Source: an uncultured bacterium (lineage in GTDB: Bacteria; Bacteroidota; Bacteroidia; Bacteroidales; Marinifilaceae). From it: DNA of 14,835 nucleotides. Location of the stretch: NCBI GenBank assembly GCA_905216195.1, contig CAJMSX010000068.1, positions 1 to 14,835 on the forward strand, given 5' to 3'. Positions 7,798 through 14,801 of this stretch are shown one piece after another; position 1 is the first letter of the stretch; every line of letters begins with the position of its first letter. Below the pieces are notes generated by a model. That model was not told the DNA's origin, searched no databases, and saw only the letters and a list, made by a program, of their open reading frames with translations. The translations under genes and the position numbers were made by a program.

Positions 7798-9117
7798 ATG
7801 AAATTTAAATTGATTTATCCGAAGTGGGAAAAATTACCCGGACAGACGACGTTTAATTTACCTCCCCACGGGCCGGTCGTCTTTGCAGCTACTTTACCCC
7901 AGTATGTTGAAGTCTCTTTTACGGATGAGAATGTAGAAGTTATCGATTTTGAAGAAGAATGTGATTTCGTCGGCATTTCCATGATGTTGAGCACCCAGGT
8001 GAAACGGGGATGGGAAATCGCTGCCGAATATAGAAAACGGGGCAAGCAGGTGATGTTCGGAGGTATTTCCACCATGCTTCACGCCGAGGAAACGATGGAA
8101 CATGCCGATTCGGTATTTTTGGGGGAGTCGGAAGGAAGAATGGAAGAGGTATTGACGGATTGGAAAAACGGTTGCTTGAAAAAAGTATACAATTTTATGG
8201 GTAAGCAGCCGCCTATCGAATGGGTAGGCCCGGCTCGGCGCGATTTGTATAAACGGGAGTTGTATAACCACAAGGGAGTACAGATGGTAGATTTGTTCCA
8301 CGCTTCCAGAGGATGCCGTTTCAGTTGTTATCCTTGCGCCGTATCTTATTTGGGAGGACGGATTTTCCGGCCGCGTCCGATGGACCGGGTAATTGAAGAA
8401 CTGGAAACGATCGATAACAATCGGTTGTTTATCGTCGATAATTCCCTGGCTCAGAATAAGGAGTGGGAATTGGAACTGTTTAAAGAAATGATTCCTTTGA
8501 AGAAAAAATGGATCAGTCATACGATCGAAGACGATCCTAAAGTACTCGATCTGGCTGCGCAGGCAGGGGCTTGGTATGTATATCAGGCGGTGTACGATAC
8601 TTCCGATTATATCAAGGAACGGGTGAAACGGTATCACGATTACGGCATAGGGGTGGAAGGTACGATTTTGCTGGGATTGGATAATCAGTCGGAAGACGAT
8701 TGTAAACGATTGATCGATTTTTTACTGGAAATCGATCTCGATTTGGCGGAGTTTACGGTGATGACACCTTTCCCGCATACAAAAGGATATGACGATTTAT
8801 ACCGGCAAAACCGGATTTTCGATTTTGACTGGAATCACTACAATGCCGGACAGGTCGTTTTCCAACCCAAACAAATGAGTCCGGAGAAATTGCAGGAATT
8901 GTATGAGTATGCCTGGAAATCGTTTTATGGGGACGAAACACAGGAATCTAAAATGTTCCGTTTGTTTGCCCGGGTGATGATGCGGGAGATGGAGGACGGC
9001 ACTTACCGTCCGCGTGACCGGAAATTGGTAAATAAATCTTTTGGTAAAGAGATTGTCAGGGAGAGAATTCCGGGAAATCAGGAGAGGGCTGCGTCACAGG
9101 CGTCCCCGGGACGTTGA
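7798..9117 (+). CDS. Cobalamin-binding-type radical SAM enzyme
   Basis: This 439-residue protein has the layout of B12-binding-domain radical SAM enzymes (BchE/HpnP type). The N-terminal 140 residues look like a Rossmann-type cobalamin domain: PPHGPVVFAATLP, VEVIDFEEECDFVGIS, a KRGKQVMFGGIS strand, then LGESEG. I see no DxHxxG motif, which many members also lack. The radical SAM core carries CRFSCYPC (Cys173, Cys177, Cys180), a CX3CX2C cluster for a 4Fe-4S centre and SAM cleavage. The core runs on to about residue 350, and the last 30 residues are polar and probably disordered. Family members catalyse radical methylations, cyclisations or rearrangements on unactivated carbons. GAGGA lies just ahead of ATG 7798, 6 bases after the previous stop. 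Methylation or another change of the polyene or its aryl head is the best guess; the reaction cannot be read from the sequence. Confidence 0.85.
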   Translation: MKFKLIYPKWEKLPGQTTFNLPPHGPVVFAATLPQYVEVSFTDENVEVIDFEEECDFVGISMMLSTQVKRGWEIAAEYRKRGKQVMFGGISTMLHAEETMEHADSVFLGESEGRMEEVLTDWKNGCLKKVYNFMGKQPPIEWVGPARRDLYKRELYNHKGVQMVDLFHASRGCRFSCYPCAVSYLGGRIFRPRPMDRVIEELETIDNNRLFIVDNSLAQNKEWELELFKEMIPLKKKWISHTIEDDPKVLDLAAQAGAWYVYQAVYDTSDYIKERVKRYHDYGIGVEGTILLGLDNQSEDDCKRLIDFLLEIDLDLAEFTVMTPFPHTKGYDDLYRQNRIFDFDWNHYNAGQVVFQPKQMSPEKLQELYEYAWKSFYGDETQESKMFRLFARVMMREMEDGTYRPRDRKLVNKSFGKEIVRERIPGNQERAASQASPGR

Positions 9118-9180
9118 GTCCCCGCTGTCAGGATGGTTTCGGAGAATGTTGCAAATAAAAACTGATATAATTTTTTGACT

Positions 9181-10278
9181 ATGAATTTATTTCCGGCTTT
9201 AAAAAAAATGTATACGAAAGAACAGCTCTCTGCCCGTGACGCTCAGCGTTTGGCCGAGTTTATAGCGTTTGGTCCCATCGTGTTTCAGGTTTCCCGTTTG
9301 ATGATAAAGTTTGGGATATTGGAGATGCTTCGAAATAGTAAAGAAGGGCTTACCCGCCGGGAGATTTCCGAAAAGACCGGCTTGTCGGCTTATGCCGTAA
9401 AAGTGTTGACAGATGCTTCCCTGACGATCGGTTCTATTCTGGTGGATCCGGAAACGGATCGTTTTACTCTCTCTAAGACCGGGTGGTTTCTTTTGAATGA
9501 TCCCGCCACGCGGGTAAATATTGATTTCAATCAGGATGTCAATTATGAAGGAATGTTTCGTTTGGAGGAATCGCTTTTGGAAGGTAAGCCGGTTGGGTTG
9601 AAACATTTCGGTGACTGGCCTACCGTTTACGAAGGGTTGTCCGAATTGCCCGAGCAGGTACAGAAAAGTTGGTTCGGTTTTGATCATTTTTATTCCGACA
9701 GTTCTTTTGACGAAGCCCTTTCGATTGTATTCGCTAACCGAACGCGTACTTTACTTGATGTCGGCGGGAATACGGGACGTTGGGCTTTGCGATGTGTCCG
9801 CCATAACCCGGAGGTGCGGGTTACTATAATGGATCTGCCCCAACAGTTGGAAATGATGAGAGCGCAGACCCAGGGGAAGGAGGGAGCCGAGCGTATCGAT
9901 GGATATGGCATCGATTTATTGGATAAAAATGCCTGTTTCCCTACGGATAAGCAATTCGACGCGATTTGGATGAGCCAGTTCCTGGATTGTTTCGGAGAGG
10001 AGGAGATCGTAAGCATATTGAGCCGGGCCGCAAAATCCATGACGGGAAATACCCGCTTGTATATCATGGAAACTTTTTGGGACAGGCAAAAATATGAACC
10101 TGCAGCATTTTGTCTCACTCAAATCAGTGTGTATTTCACGGCTTTGGCCAATGGAAACAGTAAGATGTATCATTCGGAGGACATGGGGCGGATGGTAGAG
10201 GAGGCCGGATTGTATATAGAAAATATTTACGATTATTTGGGACAGGGTCATAGTATAATGGTTTGTAAATTAAAGTAA
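9181..10278 (+). CDS. SAM-dependent methyltransferase of the CrtF / multimeric O-methyltransferase type
   Basis: This 365-residue protein has the two-part structure of small-molecule O-methyltransferases such as CrtF or acetylserotonin methyltransferase. An N-terminal winged-helix dimerisation region (FGILEMLRN, GLTRREISEKTGLS) precedes a class I SAM domain with LLDVGGNTG at 191-199 and the acidic MDLPQQ strand. The position of the usual catalytic His in the LHDW motif reads FLDCFGEEE (267-275), giving Asp269, so catalysis may differ from classic members. I prefer ATG 9181 to an in-frame TTG 6 bases upstream. The 63-base gap before it holds TATAATTTTTTG, which only loosely resembles a Bacteroidetes -7 box; a secondary promoter is possible but unproven. 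The gene order suggests that it methylates the same product as the radical SAM enzyme. Confidence 0.85.
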   Translation: MNLFPALKKMYTKEQLSARDAQRLAEFIAFGPIVFQVSRLMIKFGILEMLRNSKEGLTRREISEKTGLSAYAVKVLTDASLTIGSILVDPETDRFTLSKTGWFLLNDPATRVNIDFNQDVNYEGMFRLEESLLEGKPVGLKHFGDWPTVYEGLSELPEQVQKSWFGFDHFYSDSSFDEALSIVFANRTRTLLDVGGNTGRWALRCVRHNPEVRVTIMDLPQQLEMMRAQTQGKEGAERIDGYGIDLLDKNACFPTDKQFDAIWMSQFLDCFGEEEIVSILSRAAKSMTGNTRLYIMETFWDRQKYEPAAFCLTQISVYFTALANGNSKMYHSEDMGRMVEEAGLYIENIYDYLGQGHSIMVCKLK

Positions 10279-10326
10279 TAGGGGTGATCGGCCGATGAAT
10301 TGCCGGGGAGAAGCGGTATAGAGTAT

Positions 10327-10356
10327 ATTGGCTCAAGGGAGTAACCTATATTTTTG
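10327..10356 (+). promoter_or_regulatory. Candidate Bacteroidetes promoter before the small protein gene
   Basis: TATTTTTG at 10349-10356 matches the TAnnTTTG -7 box of the Bacteroidetes housekeeping sigma factor. ATTG at 10327-10330 could serve as the -33 element with an 18-base spacer, slightly short. The predicted start of transcription is about 20-25 bases ahead of ATG 10387, so the small gene and those after it may be expressed apart from the upstream operon. Such motifs are short and can occur by chance. Confidence 0.45.
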
Positions 10357-10386
10357 AATGTATGTTGGAATAATAAGTTTTTTGTG

Positions 10387-10764
10387 ATGAAAGTACCGGA
10401 AAAGTATTATGATGAAATTTTTGATTATGCGGGTCAGTGGGAAATTCCCTCGAAATGCGGATTGAAGATTTTTTCAAAAAATAAAAAAACGTATGTAGTG
10501 GTCACGGAATTGTATCAGGATAATCCGGGCACGTCGGTCACGGCTGCTGGGGGTTTATTAGCGGAGCAGATCGGGGAGAAAAAAGGCCTGAATATTACCG
10601 ATGTGATCTATTTGGAGTGTAATCCGGATACCCATTCCAAACTTTCGTTTTACGATGAGGAATTTTTTCAGGTCATTTTTACGGAAGAAAACGGGAAATT
10701 GGTGTTTCCCCGTTACCGGCAACTGAAGAAAGAAGAAATAGAGGAAATATTTTCCGCAAGATAA
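10387..10764 (+). CDS. Unrecognised 125-residue protein
   Basis: I do not recognise a named family. The protein is small, soluble-looking and acidic, with no signal peptide or membrane helix. It has a beta-rich first half (GLKIFSKNKKTYVVVTELY), then DNPGTSVTAAGGLLAEQIGEKKGL, which looks like a turn and a helix, then a strand (VIYLECNP), and ends in a charged tail. I recall small Bacteroidetes accessory proteins with a similar T-E-L-x-D-N-x-G-T-S-V/I-T core and no assigned function, but cannot verify this. I chose ATG 10387. An in-frame TTG at 10354 would add 11 residues but overlaps the candidate -7 box. Its place between the methyltransferase and esterase genes suggests cargo or an accessory role rather than an obvious biosynthetic step. 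Confidence 0.7.
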   Translation: MKVPEKYYDEIFDYAGQWEIPSKCGLKIFSKNKKTYVVVTELYQDNPGTSVTAAGGLLAEQIGEKKGLNITDVIYLECNPDTHSKLSFYDEEFFQVIFTEENGKLVFPRYRQLKKEEIEEIFSAR

Positions 10765-10824
10765 AAGGAATATCGGTTCTTCCTGCGGCTATCTAGGTAA
10801 AGTAATCGGAGGGGTAGGGGGTAA

Positions 10825-10842
10825 AGAATTTAAAATAATTCT
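10825..10842. repeat. Small inverted repeat in the 153-base gap before the esterase gene
   Basis: AGAATT (10825-10830) and AATTCT (10837-10842) form a perfect 6-base inverted repeat around a 6-base A/T loop. It lies about 75 bases ahead of the esterase start. It has no T-tract and low G+C, so it is a poor terminator; an operator or chance are the alternatives. Confidence 0.3.
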
Positions 10843-10885
10843 GGAACCAAAGGGTGTCTCCAGAAGGAGTATCCGGTGAAAAAAT

Positions 10886-10899
10886 CAGTCAGTAGACTG
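10886..10899. repeat. Small hairpin ahead of the esterase gene
   Basis: CAGTC (10886-10890) and GACTG (10895-10899) form a perfect 5-base stem with a 4-base loop, ending 18 bases before the esterase ATG. It could form in the mRNA leader and affect ribosome loading. The stem is short and may be chance. Confidence 0.25.
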
Positions 10900-10917
10900 G
10901 AATTAAGAGGTTAAGAA

Positions 10918-11778
10918 ATGAAAAGAGTGTTGTTGCTGTTAGGGTGTATGTGGGTGCTGGAAGGTCCCGCCCAAGTGTTGAAAATCTGGACGGAAGTTCC
11001 CTTGACGAAAAAACAGAAGCGGAGTGAAATGACGGTTTATTTGCCGGATCCGGATAAAAATACGGGCATTTCGGTAATTATTTGTCCGGGAGGAAGTTAT
11101 TGTTATTTGGGTATTCACCGCGAAGGGCATCAGGTAGCGAAATGGTTGAAAAGTAAAGGAATTGCTGCATTTGTTCTTCGTTATCGGGTGGGGATGTACG
11201 GAAATCATTATCCGGCTATGATACAGGATTTACAACGGGCTATTCAGTGGGTGCGGATGCATGGGAAGGAGTACCGTATACATCCGGACCGGGTGGGGGT
11301 GATGGGGTTTTCAGCGGGAGGTCATTTGGCCGGTACGGCCGGGATTTATTATGAGGAAAATTTTATGGAACCCTTGGGCATACGACCGGAGGTCTCTTTA
11401 CGTCCCGATTTCGTGGCTATGATTTATCCTGTGGTTTCCATGCAGGATAGTATCGTTCACCGGAAGTCGCGCCGTAATTTACTGGGAAGGCATTTTATTC
11501 CGGAATTAGCGGAAAAAATGTCGCTTGAGAAAAATGTCCGCCCGGGCATGCCACCGGTTTTCTTAGTGCATTGTCGGGACGATAAAACGGTAGATGTTCG
11601 AAATAGTGAGGTGCTGGCCCGCAAACTGGAAGAGAAAGGCTGTGTTTATCGGGCATTTTTTTACCGGCAGGGAAATCACGGATTCGGTATTTCTCCCAAA
11701 CGGAAAGCCGATGCCGGACACTGGCCTGAAAATTTTGAAAAATGGTTGCACCAAATTACCAAAGAAATAAACAAATAA
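10918..11778 (+). CDS. Exported alpha/beta-hydrolase esterase (BD-FAE / acetyl-esterase-like)
   Basis: This 286-residue protein begins with a Sec-type signal peptide: MKR, a hydrophobic stretch, then GPA-Q, with cleavage likely after Ala18. The mature part is an alpha/beta hydrolase. It has a PGGSY oxyanion-hole loop, the nucleophile elbow GFSAGG (Ser132), an acid in HCRDDKTV (Asp221 or Asp222) and the base in GNHGFG (His254), so the triad looks complete. Relatives in Bacteroidetes include acetylxylan esterases and BD-FAE carbohydrate esterases, often in the periplasm. Here it sits among lipid and polyene genes, 4 bases before the ligase gene, which makes co-transcription likely. A role in removing or moving an acyl group on the exported product is inference. 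A housekeeping sugar esterase carried in the operon is the alternative. Confidence 0.85.
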   Translation: MKRVLLLLGCMWVLEGPAQVLKIWTEVPLTKKQKRSEMTVYLPDPDKNTGISVIICPGGSYCYLGIHREGHQVAKWLKSKGIAAFVLRYRVGMYGNHYPAMIQDLQRAIQWVRMHGKEYRIHPDRVGVMGFSAGGHLAGTAGIYYEENFMEPLGIRPEVSLRPDFVAMIYPVVSMQDSIVHRKSRRNLLGRHFIPELAEKMSLEKNVRPGMPPVFLVHCRDDKTVDVRNSEVLARKLEEKGCVYRAFFYRQGNHGFGISPKRKADAGHWPENFEKWLHQITKEINK

Positions 11779-11782
11779 AAAT

Positions 11783-13099
11783 ATGAAGGGGCTGATACCT
11801 GAAATAGAAACCCGGCCTTTACCGGAAATTAAATGTTACCAGGAAAGACGGTTACGGGAAATGCTGGATTACCTGGCTCTTCATTCCCCCTATTACCGAA
11901 GGATGTTCGAGCAGGAAAACATCCGTACGGAAAACATCCGTAGGCTGGAGGATTTGTCCTATATCCCCTGGACGGGGAAAAAAGAGTTACAACTGTACAA
12001 CCGGGATTTTCTTTGTGTCCCCCGGGAGAAGATTGTAGATTACATTACGACTTCCGGTACCTTAGGTGATCCGGTAACCTTTGCCATGAGCGACCGGGAT
12101 CTCGATCGCCTGGCATATAACGAAGCGATTTCCTTTGCTTGTGCTGACGGAAAGCCCGGGGATATTTTCCAGCTGATGACCACCATCGATAAACGATTTA
12201 TGGCCGGTTTGGCCTATTTTCTGGGCATTCGGAAATTGGGAGGAAGTATTATACGGGTGGGGAACGGTATTCCTGAATTGCAATGGGATACGATTCGCCG
12301 CATCCAGCCGGATACTATTATCTGTGTACCTTCATTTATTCTGAAAATTATTCGGTATGCGGAAGAACACGGTATTGATTACCGGCATTCCAGCATTCGA
12401 AAGGCTGTTTGTATAGGAGAAAATCTTCGGGAGCAGGATTTTTCGTTGAATTTATTGGGACAGAAAATCAGGGAAAAGTGGGATATTCAGCTTTATTCGA
12501 CTTATGCTTCCACGGAAATGGCTACGACCTTTACCGAATGTACTTGCGGACAGGGAGGACATCACCATCCCGAATTAATTATTACGGAATTATTGGATGA
12601 AAACGGAAACTCTGTAAAGGAGGGAGAGGCCGGCGAATTGACGATAACTACCCTCGGGGTCGAAGCCATGCCTTTATTGCGTTTCCGTACCGGAGATATT
12701 GCCCGTTTCCATACAGAACCTTGCGTTTGCGGACGAACGACTATGCGAATCAGTCCGATCATCGGACGGAGAAACCAAATGGTGAAATATAAAGGTACTA
12801 CCCTGTATCCCGCTGCGATTTTCGATGTGTTGGACAACGTGGATTATGTCGAGAACTATCTGGTCGAAGTGTTTTCCGACGATTGTGGAAACGATGCTGT
12901 AAAAATACATGTAGGCTGCCGGGAGCATAAGGATGAAGATACCGTTAAGGAGTTAAAAGACCGGTTCCGGGCGAAATTAAGGGTCGCACCCGACATCCGG
13001 TTTTCCGATATAGAGGAAATTCGAAAAATTCAGTTTCCGGATATGAACCGTAAACCCACCAAGTTTATAGACCATCGGTCCGTCCGGGAAGAAATTTGA
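11783..13099 (+). CDS. Adenylate-forming acyl/aryl-CoA ligase-like enzyme (PaaK family)
   Basis: This 438-residue enzyme has the compact plan of phenylacetate-CoA ligases. It carries the ATP-phosphate loop TTSGTLGDP (89-97), the adenine-side motif YASTEM (241-246), the TGD hinge region (RFRTGDIARF), a GRRNQMVKYKGTTLYP linker and a C-terminal lysine region (RKPTK, Lys424 or Lys427). Such enzymes activate a carboxylic acid as the AMP ester and pass it to CoA or a carrier protein. Paired CxCG elements (Cys253/Cys255 and Cys314/Cys316) with an HHH run at 260-262 suggest a bound zinc. Aryl-polyene and flexirubin clusters use an AMP-ligase for the aromatic starter, so a starter-activating role is plausible; the substrate is not shown. 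The gene is almost contiguous with the esterase gene. Confidence 0.85.
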   Translation: MKGLIPEIETRPLPEIKCYQERRLREMLDYLALHSPYYRRMFEQENIRTENIRRLEDLSYIPWTGKKELQLYNRDFLCVPREKIVDYITTSGTLGDPVTFAMSDRDLDRLAYNEAISFACADGKPGDIFQLMTTIDKRFMAGLAYFLGIRKLGGSIIRVGNGIPELQWDTIRRIQPDTIICVPSFILKIIRYAEEHGIDYRHSSIRKAVCIGENLREQDFSLNLLGQKIREKWDIQLYSTYASTEMATTFTECTCGQGGHHHPELIITELLDENGNSVKEGEAGELTITTLGVEAMPLLRFRTGDIARFHTEPCVCGRTTMRISPIIGRRNQMVKYKGTTLYPAAIFDVLDNVDYVENYLVEVFSDDCGNDAVKIHVGCREHKDEDTVKELKDRFRAKLRVAPDIRFSDIEEIRKIQFPDMNRKPTKFIDHRSVREEI

Positions 13100-13168
13100 G
13101 AAATGGGAAGTTTTTGTTTGGAGAGAAGGAGGAATAAAATATCTAACTAACCTTTAGTAAATAACCGT

Positions 13169-14311
13169 ATGGAAGAGACTGTTTTCGATGATTTACGTCC
13201 TTTTCGGGATGAAGAGATTCCGGCTGCCCTGGACCGCATTGTCAGTAACCCTCATTTCAGGGCCTTGGCCGCTTATTTGTATCCTACACAGTCGGTGGAA
13301 TACCTGCAGCAGGAATTCCGTAAAATCGAATCAGTAAGGCAATTTCAGTTGCAGGTGATGGATAGCGCCATAAAAGCCATTGTAAAAAAGACTACGACGG
13401 GTTTTACCTGTTCGGGTTTGGAAAGGCTGAGCCCTGATAAAAGTTACTTATTCGTTTCTAATCACCGGGATATATTCTTGGATTCTGCCCTTTTGCAAAT
13501 CGCTTTGGTTGCTCAGGGATTACAAACTTCGGAAATTACTTTCGGCAGTAATCTCATGCAGGATGATTTTATCGTCGATATCGGGAAATGCAATAAGATG
13601 TTTAAAGTCATCCGGGGAGGAAATCCGCGCGATTTTTACCGGAATTCCGTACATCTCTCCCGGTATATCCGTTACACTTTATTGCATAAACGCGAATCGA
13701 TATGGATTGCGCAACGTAATGGCCGTACGAAGGATGGGCACGATGCAACGGACCAGGGATTGATTAAAATGTTTGCGTTGAGCGGTGAATCCGATATCGT
13801 GGAAAACCTGTTACAGCTGAATATCGTTCCGATAGCGGTCTCCTATCAATACGAGACCTGTGATAACCTGAAAGCCAGAGAGCTTTATCTGTCGCGGGAG
13901 TGTAAATACCTGAAAGCTCCGGGAGAAGATATGCATAGCATCATGGCCGGCATTACGGAACCCAAGGGTGGGGTGCATTTTGAGATAACCCCTCCTTTGG
14001 AATATAAGGAGCTACGTCAATTAAACTCCGGGGAAAAGAACGAGGTAGTCCAGGGAGTCGCCCGTTTGATTGACAAACGGATTTATAAAGGCTATAAATT
14101 ATGGAATACGAATTATATCGCTTACGATATGCTGAATAATACTTTTGATTATACCGATCAATATACGGTTCAGGAATACCGCGATTTTGCAGCCCGTATG
14201 CACAGGCGTTTGGAATGTTTTGAAGGAGACCACGTGGATCTGATGAATATTTTTTTGAAAATATATGCTAATCCCGTCCAGAACCGGGAAATAACAAAAG
14301 AGGCGAAATGA
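13169..14311 (+). CDS. Divergent PlsB/PlsC-type acyltransferase
   Basis: This 380-residue protein with no obvious membrane helix resembles glycerolipid acyltransferases of a Bacteroidetes subgroup. The first motif reads NHRDIFLD (His99; next downstream Asp105), so the His-Asp spacing is HX5D rather than the classic HX4D, unless Asp101 takes part. The motif corresponding to FPEGTRS reads IAQRNGRTKDG (180-190). From memory, relatives have Glu where this protein has Asn184. It has a long C-terminal region (about 190-380) ending in a helical segment. The likely role is transfer of an acyl chain, possibly the polyene, to a glycerol or other lipid acceptor at the inner membrane. Altered motifs leave activity open. 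It lies 69 bases after the ligase gene. I saw no clear promoter in that gap, so it is probably the last gene of the unit. Confidence 0.75.
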   Translation: MEETVFDDLRPFRDEEIPAALDRIVSNPHFRALAAYLYPTQSVEYLQQEFRKIESVRQFQLQVMDSAIKAIVKKTTTGFTCSGLERLSPDKSYLFVSNHRDIFLDSALLQIALVAQGLQTSEITFGSNLMQDDFIVDIGKCNKMFKVIRGGNPRDFYRNSVHLSRYIRYTLLHKRESIWIAQRNGRTKDGHDATDQGLIKMFALSGESDIVENLLQLNIVPIAVSYQYETCDNLKARELYLSRECKYLKAPGEDMHSIMAGITEPKGGVHFEITPPLEYKELRQLNSGEKNEVVQGVARLIDKRIYKGYKLWNTNYIAYDMLNNTFDYTDQYTVQEYRDFAARMHRRLECFEGDHVDLMNIFLKIYANPVQNREITKEAK

Positions 14312-14314
14312 GTT

Positions 14315-14629
14315 TTAAAGGATATCCGGGTGTTTTTCCTGTATATCCTTTTGTTTTTTTTCCCGGAGTATTTTTTGAACTTTCCGTCGGTTGATCAGCC
14401 AGTAAACGATAGGAAAAACCAGGCCGTAAATAAGCCAATATATAAAAAAACCGTCTTCCAGAGCTTCCGGGCCTTTTATATACCCGTAAATTAAAGCACT
14501 GAGTCCGCAGAATAAAATCGTGAGAATAAACCAAAAACGGGTATTGCGATTCCATTGACTGAGAATACGCTCTTCATTCGTACGCTTCCAGGCGTTGATT
14601 CTTTTCGTTTCTGAAGAATAGTTTTCCAT
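14315..14629 (-). CDS. Small two-helix membrane protein of unknown function
   Basis: This 104-residue protein is read on the minus strand. A charged N-terminus (KRINAWKRTNEER) precedes two membrane segments, WFILTILFCGLSALIYGYI and WLIYGLVFPIVYWLI. They are joined by a short acidic loop (GPEALEDG), and a strongly basic tail follows (RRKVQKILREKKQKD). The positive flanks predict both ends in the cytoplasm. I do not recognise a named family. ATG 14629 is preferred over an in-frame TTG at 14635; a TATATTTG -7-like box lies about 30 bases upstream. It converges on the acyltransferase gene with only 3 bases between the stop codons, and is probably unrelated to the biosynthetic operon. Confidence 0.7.
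   Translation of the reverse strand: MENYSSETKRINAWKRTNEERILSQWNRNTRFWFILTILFCGLSALIYGYIKGPEALEDGFFIYWLIYGLVFPIVYWLINRRKVQKILREKKQKDIQEKHPDIL
14317..14361 (+). terminator. Candidate intrinsic terminator of the plus-strand operon
   Basis: AAAGGATAT (14317-14325) pairs perfectly with ATATCCTTT (14343-14351) around a 17-base loop and is followed by eight T residues at 14354-14361. It begins 6 bases after the acyltransferase stop and lies inside the 3' end of the convergent gene. The T-tract is on the plus strand only, so it would stop operon transcription. The stem is A/T-rich, so strength is uncertain. Confidence 0.55.
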
Positions 14630-14657
14630 TTTCAACCGATTTTAAGTGAAGAATGAA

Positions 14658-14665
14658 CAAATATA
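14658..14665 (-). promoter_or_regulatory. Candidate -7 box for the minus-strand membrane protein gene
   Basis: On the minus strand this reads TATATTTG, an exact TAnnTTTG match, about 30 bases ahead of ATG 14629. No good TTTG -33 element is evident at the usual distance, so this is a half-site call. Confidence 0.45.
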
Positions 14666-14801
14666 AGGATAAATTTCGAAAATGACGTTTCTCCTGGGAA
14701 CTAAAATGGGAATCGTGGAGTGATGGTGAAAGGCTAGTATGTTGTTTCTTAATTTATTATGGGTTGAGTGACTAAAAATCTGAAAAAAAAGGGTGTAAAA
14801 A

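Noticed and set aside
7894..8637. Long open frame on the minus strand opposite the radical SAM gene
   Set aside because: Its translation lacks recognisable motifs, and the plus-strand frame carries clear conserved domains; it is an antisense shadow.
9175..9180. TTG at 9175 as start of the methyltransferase
   Set aside because: ATG 9181 is two codons downstream and is the ordinary choice.
10287..10296. 10-base palindrome ATCGGCCGAT just after the methyltransferase gene
   Set aside because: It has no loop or T-tract and lies 8 bases past the stop; too short to call an operator or terminator.
10354..10386. TTG at 10354 as start of the small protein
   Set aside because: It falls inside the candidate -7 promoter box, so it could not be in the transcript made from that promoter.
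10808..10822. G-rich tract as a possible quadruplex
   Set aside because: Only two G-runs of four or more are present, not the four needed.
10933..10947. Lipobox-like LLGC in the esterase N-terminus
   Set aside because: The hydrophobic stretch before Cys10 is too short for a lipoprotein signal; cleavage after Ala18 fits better.
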